DNA of 64,000 bases from an uncultured Sphingomonadaceae bacterium (lineage in GTDB: Bacteria > Pseudomonadota > Alphaproteobacteria > Sphingomonadales > Sphingomonadaceae). Shown here piece by piece: positions 56,873-64,000 of the stretch. How positions within the stretch are numbered: position 1 is the first letter of the stretch; every line of letters starts with the position of its first letter. The DNA is taken from positions 624,501-688,500 of the forward strand of contig CANLQI010000001.1 of NCBI GenBank assembly GCA_947493325.1. The letters run 5' to 3'. The position numbers were made by a program, and so were the translations under genes. Below the pieces are notes generated by a model that saw only the letters and a program-made list of their open reading frames with translations, did no database searches and was not told where the DNA came from.

Positions 56873-58465
56873 ATGAGTAGCACCGCATTATCCTCCGAAC
56901 TTGCAGCCCCGCAAAACGGGCCTGAATCCATCCTGATCATCGATTTTGGCAGCCAGGTAACACAGCTGATCGCGCGGCGGGTACGTGAGGCGGGTGTCTA
57001 TAGCGAAATTGCCCCGTTCACCAGCGCGGAAGAAGCGTTTCACCGGATGCAGCCCAAGGGGATCATCCTCTCGGGCGGTCCGGCATCGGTGACGGATGCG
57101 GACAGCCCGCGTGCGCCCAATGTCGTGTTCGAAAGCGGCCTGCCGGTGCTGGGCATCTGTTACGGGCAGCAAGTGATGATGGAGCAGCTGGGCGGCAGCG
57201 TCATTGGCGGTGACAGCGGCGAATTTGGCCGCGCCTTTATCGATATCCAGCAGCGCTGCACGCTGTTTGACGGTCTTTGGCAGGAAAGCGAAAGCCATCA
57301 GGTATGGATGAGCCACGGCGACAAGGTCGATACGCTTGCGCCTGACTTTAAGGTTGTGGCGACATCCGCCGGCGCGCCTTTTGCGGTGATCGCCAATGAA
57401 GAACGCCGTTATTATGGCACACAGTTCCATCCCGAGGTGGTGCACACGCCCGATGGCGGTAAGCTGGTCGCCAATTTCGTGCGCCATGTCTGCGGCTGTG
57501 CTGGTGACTGGACCATGGCCGAATTCCGCAAGACAAAAATCGCTGAAATCCGTGCGCAGGTTGGGGACGGCAAGGTTATATGCGGGCTTTCCGGCGGCGT
57601 CGACAGCGCGGTCGCGGCGGTCCTGATCCACGAAGCGATTGGCGATCAGCTCACCTGTGTGTTTGTCGACCACGGCCTGATGCGGCAGGGCGAAGCGGAT
57701 GAAGTCGTGCGGCTGTTCAAGGGACATTACCATATTCCGCTAGTGCATGTGAGCGCGGAGACTTTATTCCTCAATGGCCTGAAGGGTGAGACCGATCCCG
57801 AAAAGAAACGCAAGTTTATCGGCAAGACATTTATTGACGTGTTCGAGGATGAAGCGAAGAAGATTGGCGGGGCCGAGTTTCTGGCGCAGGGCACGCTCTA
57901 TCCCGACGTGATTGAAAGCGTGAGCTTTACCGGTGGGCCGAGCGTCACCATCAAGTCGCACCATAATGTCGGCGGGCTTCCCGAGCGTATGAATATGCAT
58001 TTGGTGGAGCCGCTTAGAGAGCTTTTTAAAGATGAAGTCAGAGATTTGGGCCGTGAGCTTGGCTTGCCCGATGTGTTCGTGGGACGGCATCCATTTCCGG
58101 GACCAGGCCTTGCGATCCGCATTCCGGGCGAAGTCACCAAAGAACGCTGCGATATCCTGCGCAAGGCAGATGCTATCTATCTGGAAGAAATCCGCAATGC
58201 CGGATTATATGATGCGATCTGGCAGGCTTTTGCCGTGCTGCTCCCTGTCAAGACAGTCGGCGTGATGGGCGATCACCGCACCTATGACAGCGTATGCGGC
58301 CTGCGCGCGGTGACCAGCACCGATGGCATGACAGCGGATGTCTATCCTTTCGACGCCGCTTTCCTGACCCGCACCGCAACGCGCATAGTCAACGAGGTCA
58401 AGGGCATTAACAGGGTGGTCTATGACTACACCAGCAAACCGCCGGGAACGATTGAGTGGGAGTGA
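56873..58465 (+). CDS. guaA: GMP synthase (glutamine-hydrolysing)
   Basis: 530 residues. Class I glutamine amidotransferase with [10 protein letters not shown] (nucleophilic cysteine) and [14 protein letters not shown] pyrophosphatase domain with [14 protein letters not shown]-terminal dimerisation domain ending [11 protein letters not shown]. It aminates XMP to GMP. guaB is not in the window. Confidence 0.97.
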   Translation: MSSTALSSELAAPQNGPESILIIDFGSQVTQLIARRVREAGVYSEIAPFTSAEEAFHRMQPKGIILSGGPASVTDADSPRAPNVVFESGLPVLGICYGQQVMMEQLGGSVIGGDSGEFGRAFIDIQQRCTLFDGLWQESESHQVWMSHGDKVDTLAPDFKVVATSAGAPFAVIANEERRYYGTQFHPEVVHTPDGGKLVANFVRHVCGCAGDWTMAEFRKTKIAEIRAQVGDGKVICGLSGGVDSAVAAVLIHEAIGDQLTCVFVDHGLMRQGEADEVVRLFKGHYHIPLVHVSAETLFLNGLKGETDPEKKRKFIGKTFIDVFEDEAKKIGGAEFLAQGTLYPDVIESVSFTGGPSVTIKSHHNVGGLPERMNMHLVEPLRELFKDEVRDLGRELGLPDVFVGRHPFPGPGLAIRIPGEVTKERCDILRKADAIYLEEIRNAGLYDAIWQAFAVLLPVKTVGVMGDHRTYDSVCGLRAVTSTDGMTADVYPFDAAFLTRTATRIVNEVKGINRVVYDYTSKPPGTIEWE

Positions 58466-58469
58466 TGAT

Positions 58470-58562
58470 GTCATGCTGAACTTGTTTCAGCATCCATTTC
58501 TCCTCTAGGTGCAGTTCTGTAATTGACAAATGGACCCTGAAACAAGTTCAGGGTGACGGTTT
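58470..58562. repeat. Inverted repeat after guaA
   Basis: GTCATGCTGAACTTGTTTCAGCATCC and GGACCCTGAAACAAGTTCAGGGTGAC form two hairpins with a 40-base spacer; related sequence occurs at 32666 and 33430. Confidence 0.75.
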
Positions 58563-58619
58563 TTGCACATGAACACATGATGCTGCTCTGGTATGCCGTC
58601 ATCAGATAAGGAGAGACAA

Positions 58620-59012
58620 ATGACCAAATGCTATATCACACTGGGCAGTAGCGATCTGGACCGGTCACGGGCCTATTATGGTGCGGTGATGCCTGCGCTG
58701 GGTGCGAATCTGGCGGATGATTATCCGGGCATGACCTACAGCTATGAAATGCCGGACGGGTTCAAGATCTGGATTGTCAAACCGCAAAATGGCGAGCCGC
58801 AGACATGCGGGAATGGGCATACGGCGGGGCTTTATACCGGCAGTCCCGAACAGGTGGATGCCGCGCATAAGGCTGCCCTTGAAAATGGTGGCAGCGACGA
58901 AGGTGCGCCGGGGCCGCGGCCAATGTTCGGCCCTGAATTTTACGGCGGCTATGCACGTGATCCCGATGGCAACAAGATGAGTTTTGTCACTTATGTGAAG
59001 GTGAAGGAATAG
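58620..59012 (+). CDS. VOC superfamily protein
   Basis: 130 residues from MTKCYITLGSSDLDRSRAYY; GGAGAG lies about six bases upstream. One VOC unit with YITLGSSDLDRSRAYYGAVM, an HTAGLYTG strand and the closing RDPDGNKMSFVTY motif with metal ligand positions. Function unknown. Confidence 0.85.
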   Translation: MTKCYITLGSSDLDRSRAYYGAVMPALGANLADDYPGMTYSYEMPDGFKIWIVKPQNGEPQTCGNGHTAGLYTGSPEQVDAAHKAALENGGSDEGAPGPRPMFGPEFYGGYARDPDGNKMSFVTYVKVKE

Positions 59013-59057
59013 ACATCAGAGGCTTGCCTTGCGCAGTTCGACTCCCATATCGCTTTT

Positions 59058-59759
59058 ATGCAGTTTGACCTTGGCCCGGACCCGCGTACCGAGACGCTGG
59101 AGCGCGCGCACGAACGCCTGATCGCGCATTTCGGGCGCGTCCGCCGTCTGCCCGAAAAACGCCGTGATCCGGTCTGGACACTGGTGCAGGGCGTGATTGG
59201 TGCGCGCACGAAAACAGCGGTTTCCAACGAGAATACCGACCGGATGCTGGCGCGGTACGGGACATGGGAAAAGGTTGCGGGTGCGCCGCTGGAGGCGCTG
59301 ACTGAGATGCTCCAGACCGCGACTTTCCCGGAACTCATGGCGCAGCGACTGAAAGCCTGTCTTACGGAAATCATCGCGCAGCGCGGCAGTGTTATGCTGC
59401 ACCATCTGGACAATCTGCCCACCAAAGATGCGATGGCGTGGCTGGAAACGCTGCCGGGCGTAGCACGCAAGATTGCGGCGGGCGTGATGAATGCCAGCAC
59501 ATTCAATCGCCGCGCACTGGTGATCGACACCCATCACCGCCGTGTCGTGCAGCGCATGGGTCTGGTCCCTGAAAAGGCCGATACGGCGCGCGCCTATGAT
59601 GCGCTGACGCCCGTTCTGCCAGAGGAATGGGAACCCGAGGATGTGGATGAGCATCACCTGCTGGTAAAGCGCATCGGCCAGAATTTCTGCCGCCCCAAAC
59701 AGCTGCATTGTGAAATCTGTCCGGTACGCGAGGATTGCAAGACAGGCGCGCAGTCATGA
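59058..59759 (+). CDS. Endonuclease III-like DNA glycosylase with 4Fe-4S motif (first of a tandem pair)
   Basis: 233 residues. The HhH-GPD core is present: ETLPGVARKIAAGVM with the catalytic lysine in the hairpin and LVIDTHHRRVVQRMG with the catalytic aspartate. The C-terminal FeS loop CRPKQLHCEICPVREDC has C-x6-C-x2-C-x5-C spacing. The stop overlaps the start of the nth gene (ATGA). It is diverged from Nth (no GRxxxN-type start, changed WTLVQGVIGARTKTAV). Substrate may differ from thymine glycol (inference). Confidence 0.9.
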   Translation: MQFDLGPDPRTETLERAHERLIAHFGRVRRLPEKRRDPVWTLVQGVIGARTKTAVSNENTDRMLARYGTWEKVAGAPLEALTEMLQTATFPELMAQRLKACLTEIIAQRGSVMLHHLDNLPTKDAMAWLETLPGVARKIAAGVMNASTFNRRALVIDTHHRRVVQRMGLVPEKADTARAYDALTPVLPEEWEPEDVDEHHLLVKRIGQNFCRPKQLHCEICPVREDCKTGAQS

Positions 59760-60403
59760 TAACGGACGCCGAAGTCGAAACTATATATCGCCGGCTATCC
59801 GAAGCGATGCCGGGGCGCACGAAAAATGCGAAAGGTCCGAAAGGCCAGCCGGACGCGTTTCGTTCGTGCATCTCGTGCATGCTTTCTGCGCAATCGCTGG
59901 ACCGCAATACGGCCAAGGCGGCGCGGCAACTGTTTGCGCTGGCCGATACGCCGGAAACTATGCTGGAACTGGACAATGCCGCGATTGCAGAAGCGATACG
60001 TCCATGCGGGCTGTATAATATGAAAACCCGCAATATCCGCAAATTCTGCGAAAGCCTGCTGAGCGAGCATGGCGGCGTCGTGCCGGATACGCGCGAGGGT
60101 TTATTATCGCTCCCCGGTATTGGCCGCAAATGCGCAGATATCGTCATGAGCTTTACGTTCGGGAAGGATGTGATCGCCGTCGATACGCACGTTCATCGCG
60201 TATGCAACCGTATCGGCATGACGGAGGCAAAGACCGCCGACAAGACTGCGCAGCAGCTCGAAGAACGCTCTCCGCTTTGGACATTGCGCGACGGGCATTT
60301 CTGGCTGATCCAGTTTGGCAAGAAAATCTGCAAGGCACGCAGTCCGAAATGCACCGAATGTCCGGTGCGTGATATCTGCCTCTATTATAAAGATATGACG
60401 TAG
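59756..60403 (+). CDS. nth: Endonuclease III-family DNA glycosylase (second of a tandem pair)
   Basis: 215 residues. HhH motif LPGIGRKCADIVMSF with the catalytic lysine, IAVDTHVHRVCNRIGM with the catalytic aspartate, and FeS loop CKARSPKCTECPVRDIC with C-x6-C-x2-C-x5-C. The substrate-binding MLSAQSLDRNTAKA also fits. ATG 59756 overlaps the preceding stop TGA, so the two glycosylases are translated together. It is the closer of the two to classical Nth. Confidence 0.92.
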   Translation: MITDAEVETIYRRLSEAMPGRTKNAKGPKGQPDAFRSCISCMLSAQSLDRNTAKAARQLFALADTPETMLELDNAAIAEAIRPCGLYNMKTRNIRKFCESLLSEHGGVVPDTREGLLSLPGIGRKCADIVMSFTFGKDVIAVDTHVHRVCNRIGMTEAKTADKTAQQLEERSPLWTLRDGHFWLIQFGKKICKARSPKCTECPVRDICLYYKDMT

Positions 60404-60504
60404 CTGTTGATGTGGGTGCTTGCGAATCTTGCCATTCCGCCCTATCTGACACGCCAAAGTCTGGCGCAAAAGCGCACGGGACGCTTTCGAAAAAGAGAAT
60501 GATT

Positions 60505-60864
60505 ATGCCGACATTATACGGAATTTCCAATTGTGATACGATCAAAAAAGCGCGCAAGTGGCTGGAGCAGCGCGGCGTGCAATATACGTTTCATGATTAT
60601 AAAAAGTCCGGCGTGACCAAGGATATGCTGGAAAACTGGGCGCTGGAAATTGGCGAGTGGGAGCCGCTTCTCAACCGCCGCGGGACCACTTTTCGCAAGC
60701 TGCCCGAAATCGTGCGCGAAAATGTGAATGAAAATACCGCGCTGCAGCTGATGGTGGAAAACCCGTCCATGATCAAACGGCCCGTGCTTGAATATGATGG
60801 CGGCGTGATGGTCGGTTTCAAGGGCACTGATTATGAAACAGCGCTTGGCCTGAATCAGGACTGA
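60505..60864 (+). CDS. ArsC/Spx/YffB family protein
   Basis: 119 residues from MPTLYGISNCDTIKKARKWL; the single N-terminal cysteine (NCDTIKK) replaces a CxxC pair, as in YffB-type members. The remaining body (NRRGTTFRKLP, IKRPVLEY) is typical. These proteins are thioredoxin-fold reductases or RNA polymerase-associated regulators; no arsenate genes are nearby. The frame continues upstream to 60412, but family resemblance starts at 60505. Confidence 0.88.
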   Translation: MPTLYGISNCDTIKKARKWLEQRGVQYTFHDYKKSGVTKDMLENWALEIGEWEPLLNRRGTTFRKLPEIVRENVNENTALQLMVENPSMIKRPVLEYDGGVMVGFKGTDYETALGLNQD

Positions 60865-60866
60865 TT

Positions 60867-61394
60867 ATGCCAACAATCATGTCCCATGCAGCCATTCCCA
60901 TAGCAGGGGCGCTGGTATTGGGGCATGGGCGGCTGACCGTACCTATTGTGGCGGCGGGCATTGCATTGTCGATGCTGCCTGATCTGGATGTTATCGGTTT
61001 TGGCATGGGGATCGAATATGGTGCGGCATGGGGGCATCGCGGGGCGAGCCATTCTTTGCTTATCGCTGCAGTCTGCGCGTTTTTGGTAACTGCGATACTG
61101 CGCCCGGCGCATTTCAAAACAGCGGCGCTCTATCTGTTCGCCTGCATGGCATCGCACGGCATACTCGACGCCTTCACCAATGGCGGACTGGGTGCTGCCC
61201 TGCTTTGGCCCTTTGACGATGCCCGCTATTTCGCGCCTTATCAGCCGATTGAGGTGTCGCCCATCGGCCATAGCTTTTTTACGGGGCGCGGGCTTGCGGT
61301 ATTATGGTCTGAATTTTTCATTATATGGTTACCGCTTGCGGGCTGTGTGGTGCTGGCGCTCGCGATAAAACGCGTGCTTGCGCGGCAGGAATAG
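60867..61394 (+). CDS. YdjM/LexA-type membrane-bound metal-dependent hydrolase
   Basis: 175 residues. The membrane-bound metal-dependent hydrolase pattern is seen in LPDLDVIGF, HRGASHSLLIA (His ligands in a membrane helix) and ACMASHGILDAFTNGG; the C-terminal helix FIIWLPLAGCVVLALAI anchors it. About five hydrophobic segments. It starts two bases after the ArsC-like gene's stop, so probably the same transcript. Confidence 0.85.
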   Translation: MPTIMSHAAIPIAGALVLGHGRLTVPIVAAGIALSMLPDLDVIGFGMGIEYGAAWGHRGASHSLLIAAVCAFLVTAILRPAHFKTAALYLFACMASHGILDAFTNGGLGAALLWPFDDARYFAPYQPIEVSPIGHSFFTGRGLAVLWSEFFIIWLPLAGCVVLALAIKRVLARQE

Positions 61395-61721
61395 CTATTT
61401 GGCGGGCAGGGTCGCCACAAAGCGTTCGGCGATCGCAATCCAGTTGTCCAGCCCATATTCGAGCGCCGCTTTCTCCTCAACCCATAATATCCCGCCCATT
61501 TTCCGCCCGTTAAAGGCAACAATTTCCGCGCCGGGCAGTTTAAGCGCTTCCTCCTGCTGTTCCTTGCCAACGCGGAACATAAAGCGACCTTCACCATCGC
61601 CGCACAGCATATTGCCGTTCAACATCCAGCAATTGCCACCAAACATCTTTTTGCGTTCAATATCGCTGCGGCCTTTCAGCGCGCTGGCGAGGATGCCTGT
61701 GATATGCGGGTCTGATGCCAT
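61395..61721 (-). CDS. TfoX N-terminal domain protein
   Basis: 108 residues: KKMFGGNCWMLNGNMLCG and MFRVGKEQQEEAL followed by GRKMGGILWVEE match the TfoX/Sxy N-terminal domain. Stand-alone versions are common and do not imply competence control. It abuts the end of the preceding convergent gene with no spacer. Confidence 0.88.
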   Translation of the reverse strand: MASDPHITGILASALKGRSDIERKKMFGGNCWMLNGNMLCGDGEGRFMFRVGKEQQEEALKLPGAEIVAFNGRKMGGILWVEEKAALEYGLDNWIAIAERFVATLPAK

Positions 61722-61760
61722 GTGTCCCTCCTGTAATGTGGATTATAACGTGCTGGCGGA

Positions 61761-63008
61761 TTATGCCAAATCATCCGCATGCGGCGGCGGGCCATAATAT
61801 CTCTTCACTGCAAACACGAACGCACCGATTGCGATTATTAATAGTCCGCAGCTGAGCAGGAAAGGCGCGCCGGGGAAATAGAGTCCGGTATCGTCGGCAA
61901 AATGTTCAAATGTCATCGCCATCATCACCGGGCCGACAATAGACGTCAGGCTGACCGCGCTGGCAATCGCGCCCTGCAGTTCCCCCTGTGCATCGTCGCT
62001 GATACGGGCGCTCATCATCGACTGCATGACCGGGAAGGCAAGTGCAGTAGCTGCGCCCACCACAATACCGGCAACCATCCACCATTGGTTCGGCGCATAG
62101 GCGAACATCAGATAGGTCGGAATCCCGAACAGCAGGCTGATAAACACCGTGCGCACCTCGCCCAGCCGTTTCTGCACCGGCCCCACAAGGCCGCCTTGGA
62201 CGATAGCGAACAGCAGGCCCCATAAAGTGACGCTAAGCCCTATTTCGCGCGGGCCCCAGTCAAATTTCAGGCTGCCATAATAGGACCATACGGACATTTC
62301 GGTCTGTGCGGCCAGCTGTAGCAGGAAAATGACCGCGATCATGCCGATCACCAACGGGAATTTCGACATGACGATCAGGCTGCCAAGCGGGTTGGCGCGC
62401 AGGATGGAAAAGCTGCGGCGTTTTTGCTGTGGCAATGTTTCCTTCAATAGAAAGAAACCCAGAACTACGGTGATAAAACACAAGATGCATGCCGCCACAA
62501 ATGGCATGCGGTCACCATATTCGCCCAGAAACCCGCCAATGCCGGGCCCGATGACGAAACCCGAACCGCCCGCTGCGCCCATAATGCCGAAATTGCGCCC
62601 GCGTGTCTCTCGGCTGCTGATATCGGCGACACAGCTGTTGGCCGCGGCCCATGTGCCGCCCATGACGCCGGCAATGGCGCGTCCGAGAAACAGCCAGGCG
62701 AGCGTTGGTGCGAGCGCCATCAACGCATAGTCAATGCACAATGCGCCTGTGGTGAACAGCAATATGGGCCGTCGCCCAAACCGGTCGCTCAGCCCGCCTA
62801 TCACCGGCGCGAAGAAAAACTGCATGACGGCAAAGGTAAAGAGCAGCCAGCCGCCAATTGTCGCGGCTTCGGCAATGCTATAATCGCCCATGCCGGTAAT
62901 AAGCGAAGGCAATACCGGCACGATCAGGCCAAAGCCCGCCATATCGATAAATACGATAATGGCGACAAACCAGAGTGTGGCAGGAGTAGGACGTGAAGTT
63001 TCGGTCAT
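61761..63008 (-). CDS. MFS transporter of the TetA-like (DHA1) family
   Basis: 415 residues with 12 helices. Signature motif A-like loop PVIGGLSDRFGRRPILLF between helices 2 and 3, and GIMGAAGGSGFVIGPGIGGFLGE (motif C, antiporter) in helix 5. Such proteins export drugs by proton exchange; real tetracycline resistance cannot be claimed. Confidence 0.92.
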   Translation of the reverse strand: MTETSRPTPATLWFVAIIVFIDMAGFGLIVPVLPSLITGMGDYSIAEAATIGGWLLFTFAVMQFFFAPVIGGLSDRFGRRPILLFTTGALCIDYALMALAPTLAWLFLGRAIAGVMGGTWAAANSCVADISSRETRGRNFGIMGAAGGSGFVIGPGIGGFLGEYGDRMPFVAACILCFITVVLGFFLLKETLPQQKRRSFSILRANPLGSLIVMSKFPLVIGMIAVIFLLQLAAQTEMSVWSYYGSLKFDWGPREIGLSVTLWGLLFAIVQGGLVGPVQKRLGEVRTVFISLLFGIPTYLMFAYAPNQWWMVAGIVVGAATALAFPVMQSMMSARISDDAQGELQGAIASAVSLTSIVGPVMMAMTFEHFADDTGLYFPGAPFLLSCGLLIIAIGAFVFAVKRYYGPPPHADDLA

Positions 63009-63088
63009 GTTGAACTTAATCGGGTTTCTGGAGTTAATATGAGATGTGCGGGGATGCCGCCCAAGAAGATATGTAAAAAGGAAAGATT

Positions 63089-63373
63089 ATGCCGACTGCA
63101 AAATGGAACGGGGCCGTCATAGCCCAGAGTGATAACACCCAGATTGTAGAGGGGAATCATTATTTCCCGCGCGCCGCCGTGAATTCTGATTATCTGAAAA
63201 ACAGTGACACGACAAGCCATTGTCCGTGGAAGGGCAATGCGTCCTATTATTCGCTCGAAGTAAGCGGGGAAACCAATGTCGATGCGGCATGGTATTATCC
63301 ATCGCCTCTTGAGCGTGCAACTCATATCAAGGACCATATCGCCTTTTGGAAAGGCGTTGAAATTACCGATTAG
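63089..63373 (+). CDS. DUF427 domain protein
   Basis: 94 residues. Typical DUF427 features: a start strand AKWNGAVIAQSD, the HYFPRAAV stretch, SDTTSHCPWKGNASYYSLEV with the conserved cysteine and WKG, and DAAWYYPSPLERATHIKDHIAFW. Function unknown. AAAGGAAAG lies about six bases before the ATG. It is divergent from the MFS gene. Confidence 0.93.
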   Translation: MPTAKWNGAVIAQSDNTQIVEGNHYFPRAAVNSDYLKNSDTTSHCPWKGNASYYSLEVSGETNVDAAWYYPSPLERATHIKDHIAFWKGVEITD

Positions 63374-63470
63374 ACAGTCATTTATAAACAGCCACATATC
63401 AAGACTCTGGTAGGAGCGCACGCAACGCGCTAGAACCTTCCCAAAAATATATTAGGGGAGATTCGATGCT

Positions 63471-64000
63471 ATGGTAGCAGGAGTTCAGGCAGAGAAAGCT
63501 GAAGGCTGGTCATCGCGTACCGCTTTTGTGTTGGCGGCGGTGGGTGCCGCAGTGGGTCTTGGCAATTTGTGGCGGTTCCCGACGCTCGCCGGTGAAAGCG
63601 GCGGCGGCGCTTTTGTGGCCGTCTATGTTGGCTGTGTTATCCTGATTGGCCTGCCGCTTGTTCTTTCCGAAATCCTGATCGGCCGGGCCGGGCGCAGCGA
63701 TGCAGTCGACAGTGTCCGTAATGTTGCCAAGGCATCGGGCATAAGTGAAAAATGGCAGATATTCGGCTGGTTTGAAATTATCGCGGCGTTTTTCATCCTT
63801 ACATTTTATTCGGTCGTGGCGGGCTGGGTCATCTATTATATCGGCGTCATGCTGGGCGACTTTGGAGGCGCTTTGAGCGCAGGCGAGCCACTGCGCGGTG
63901 CGCTGGCAGGGGAAAGCGGGGAACAGATAACGGGGCGCATGGGCGCGCTGTTTGAAAATGTGCCGATGCTGATCGCCATGCACACATTGTTCATGCTGAT
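63471..64000 (+). CDS. Sodium-dependent transporter (NSS/SNF family), 5' part, runs off the window
   Basis: At least 176 residues, no stop before the end. AGGGGAG lies about 11 bases before ATG 63471; the nearer ATG at 63466 hits a stop at once. The first helices carry the neurotransmitter:sodium symporter signature VLAAVGAAVGLGNLWRFPTL, the Na+-binding segment of LeuT-like proteins, then IGLPLVLSEILIGRAGR. It imports an amino acid or related solute with Na+; the substrate is unknown. Confidence 0.93.
   Translation, partial: MVAGVQAEKAEGWSSRTAFVLAAVGAAVGLGNLWRFPTLAGESGGGAFVAVYVGCVILIGLPLVLSEILIGRAGRSDAVDSVRNVAKASGISEKWQIFGWFEIIAAFFILTFYSVVAGWVIYYIGVMLGDFGGALSAGEPLRGALAGESGEQITGRMGALFENVPMLIAMHTLFML

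Overview
The window is a piece of a bacterial chromosome, very probably an alphaproteobacterium of the order Sphingomonadales. The evidence is the gene set and its sequence style (TonB receptor for B12, CHASE2-EAL protein, DUF3667 and DUF427 proteins, a FeS-type photolyase-like protein, a Pseudomonas-type 530-residue isocitrate lyase), a GC-rich coding style, and an alphaproteobacterial LexA box (GTTC-N7-GTTC) in front of a Y-family polymerase. The species is an inference only. No rRNA, tRNA or CRISPR array was seen. The window starts inside lysA and ends inside a sodium-dependent transporter gene.

Layout. 0-7 kb: end of lysA, siroheme synthase, a DUF2721 membrane protein, a membrane-anchored cytochrome c, pheA, a CPA1 antiporter and a helix-turn-helix protein of unknown role, followed by a repeat-rich gap. 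7-21 kb: FeS cryptochrome/photolyase-like protein, a proline-rich membrane protein, queF, an S41 peptidase with a membrane AraC-type regulator, a thioesterase, DUF3667, a flavin reductase-crotonase fusion, a tiny 21-residue gene with its own terminator, a CHASE2-EAL protein and a MATE exporter. 21.2-26.5 kb: a cobalamin riboswitch followed by btuB-btuF-btuC-btuD, a complete B12 uptake operon whose two gene junctions (btuB/btuF and btuF/btuC) have been invaded by small hairpin repeats. 26.5-30.2 kb: a small secreted protein and uvrA.

30.2-39.8 kb is the accessory part. Directly after uvrA lies an AT-rich retron: a non-coding RNA with a 22-bp msd hairpin, a nucleoside deoxyribosyltransferase-like effector with a C-terminal DNA-binding region, and a retron reverse transcriptase (NAQAH, YADD and VTG motifs). 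This matches the Eco1/Ec86-St85 type of anti-phage retron. Then come about 1.6 kb of nested palindromic repeats, three exact-period 20-bp repeats and a structured RNA candidate, followed by a small membrane protein, a lipoprotein, cspA and aceA. A second gene-poor stretch repeats the motif of the first (reverse complement), and it is followed by an AT-rich class 3 lipase and a gap with DnaA-box-like sites.

39.8-64 kb is mainly housekeeping: argG, cfa, a molybdopterin oxidoreductase with its cytochrome b, rlmN, an SOS-controlled Y-family polymerase next to a Nudix hydrolase and tag, ppk2, gyrB, guaA, two overlapping endonuclease III paralogs, an ArsC-like protein, a TfoX-like protein, an MFS exporter and DUF427. 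Small two-hairpin repeat elements (stem sequences differ but stay paired) are scattered through most intergenic gaps. The best candidates for new biology are the retron, the 21-residue gene, the structured RNA at 33.7 kb, the flavin reductase-crotonase fusion and the iterated GCGGGACC motif.
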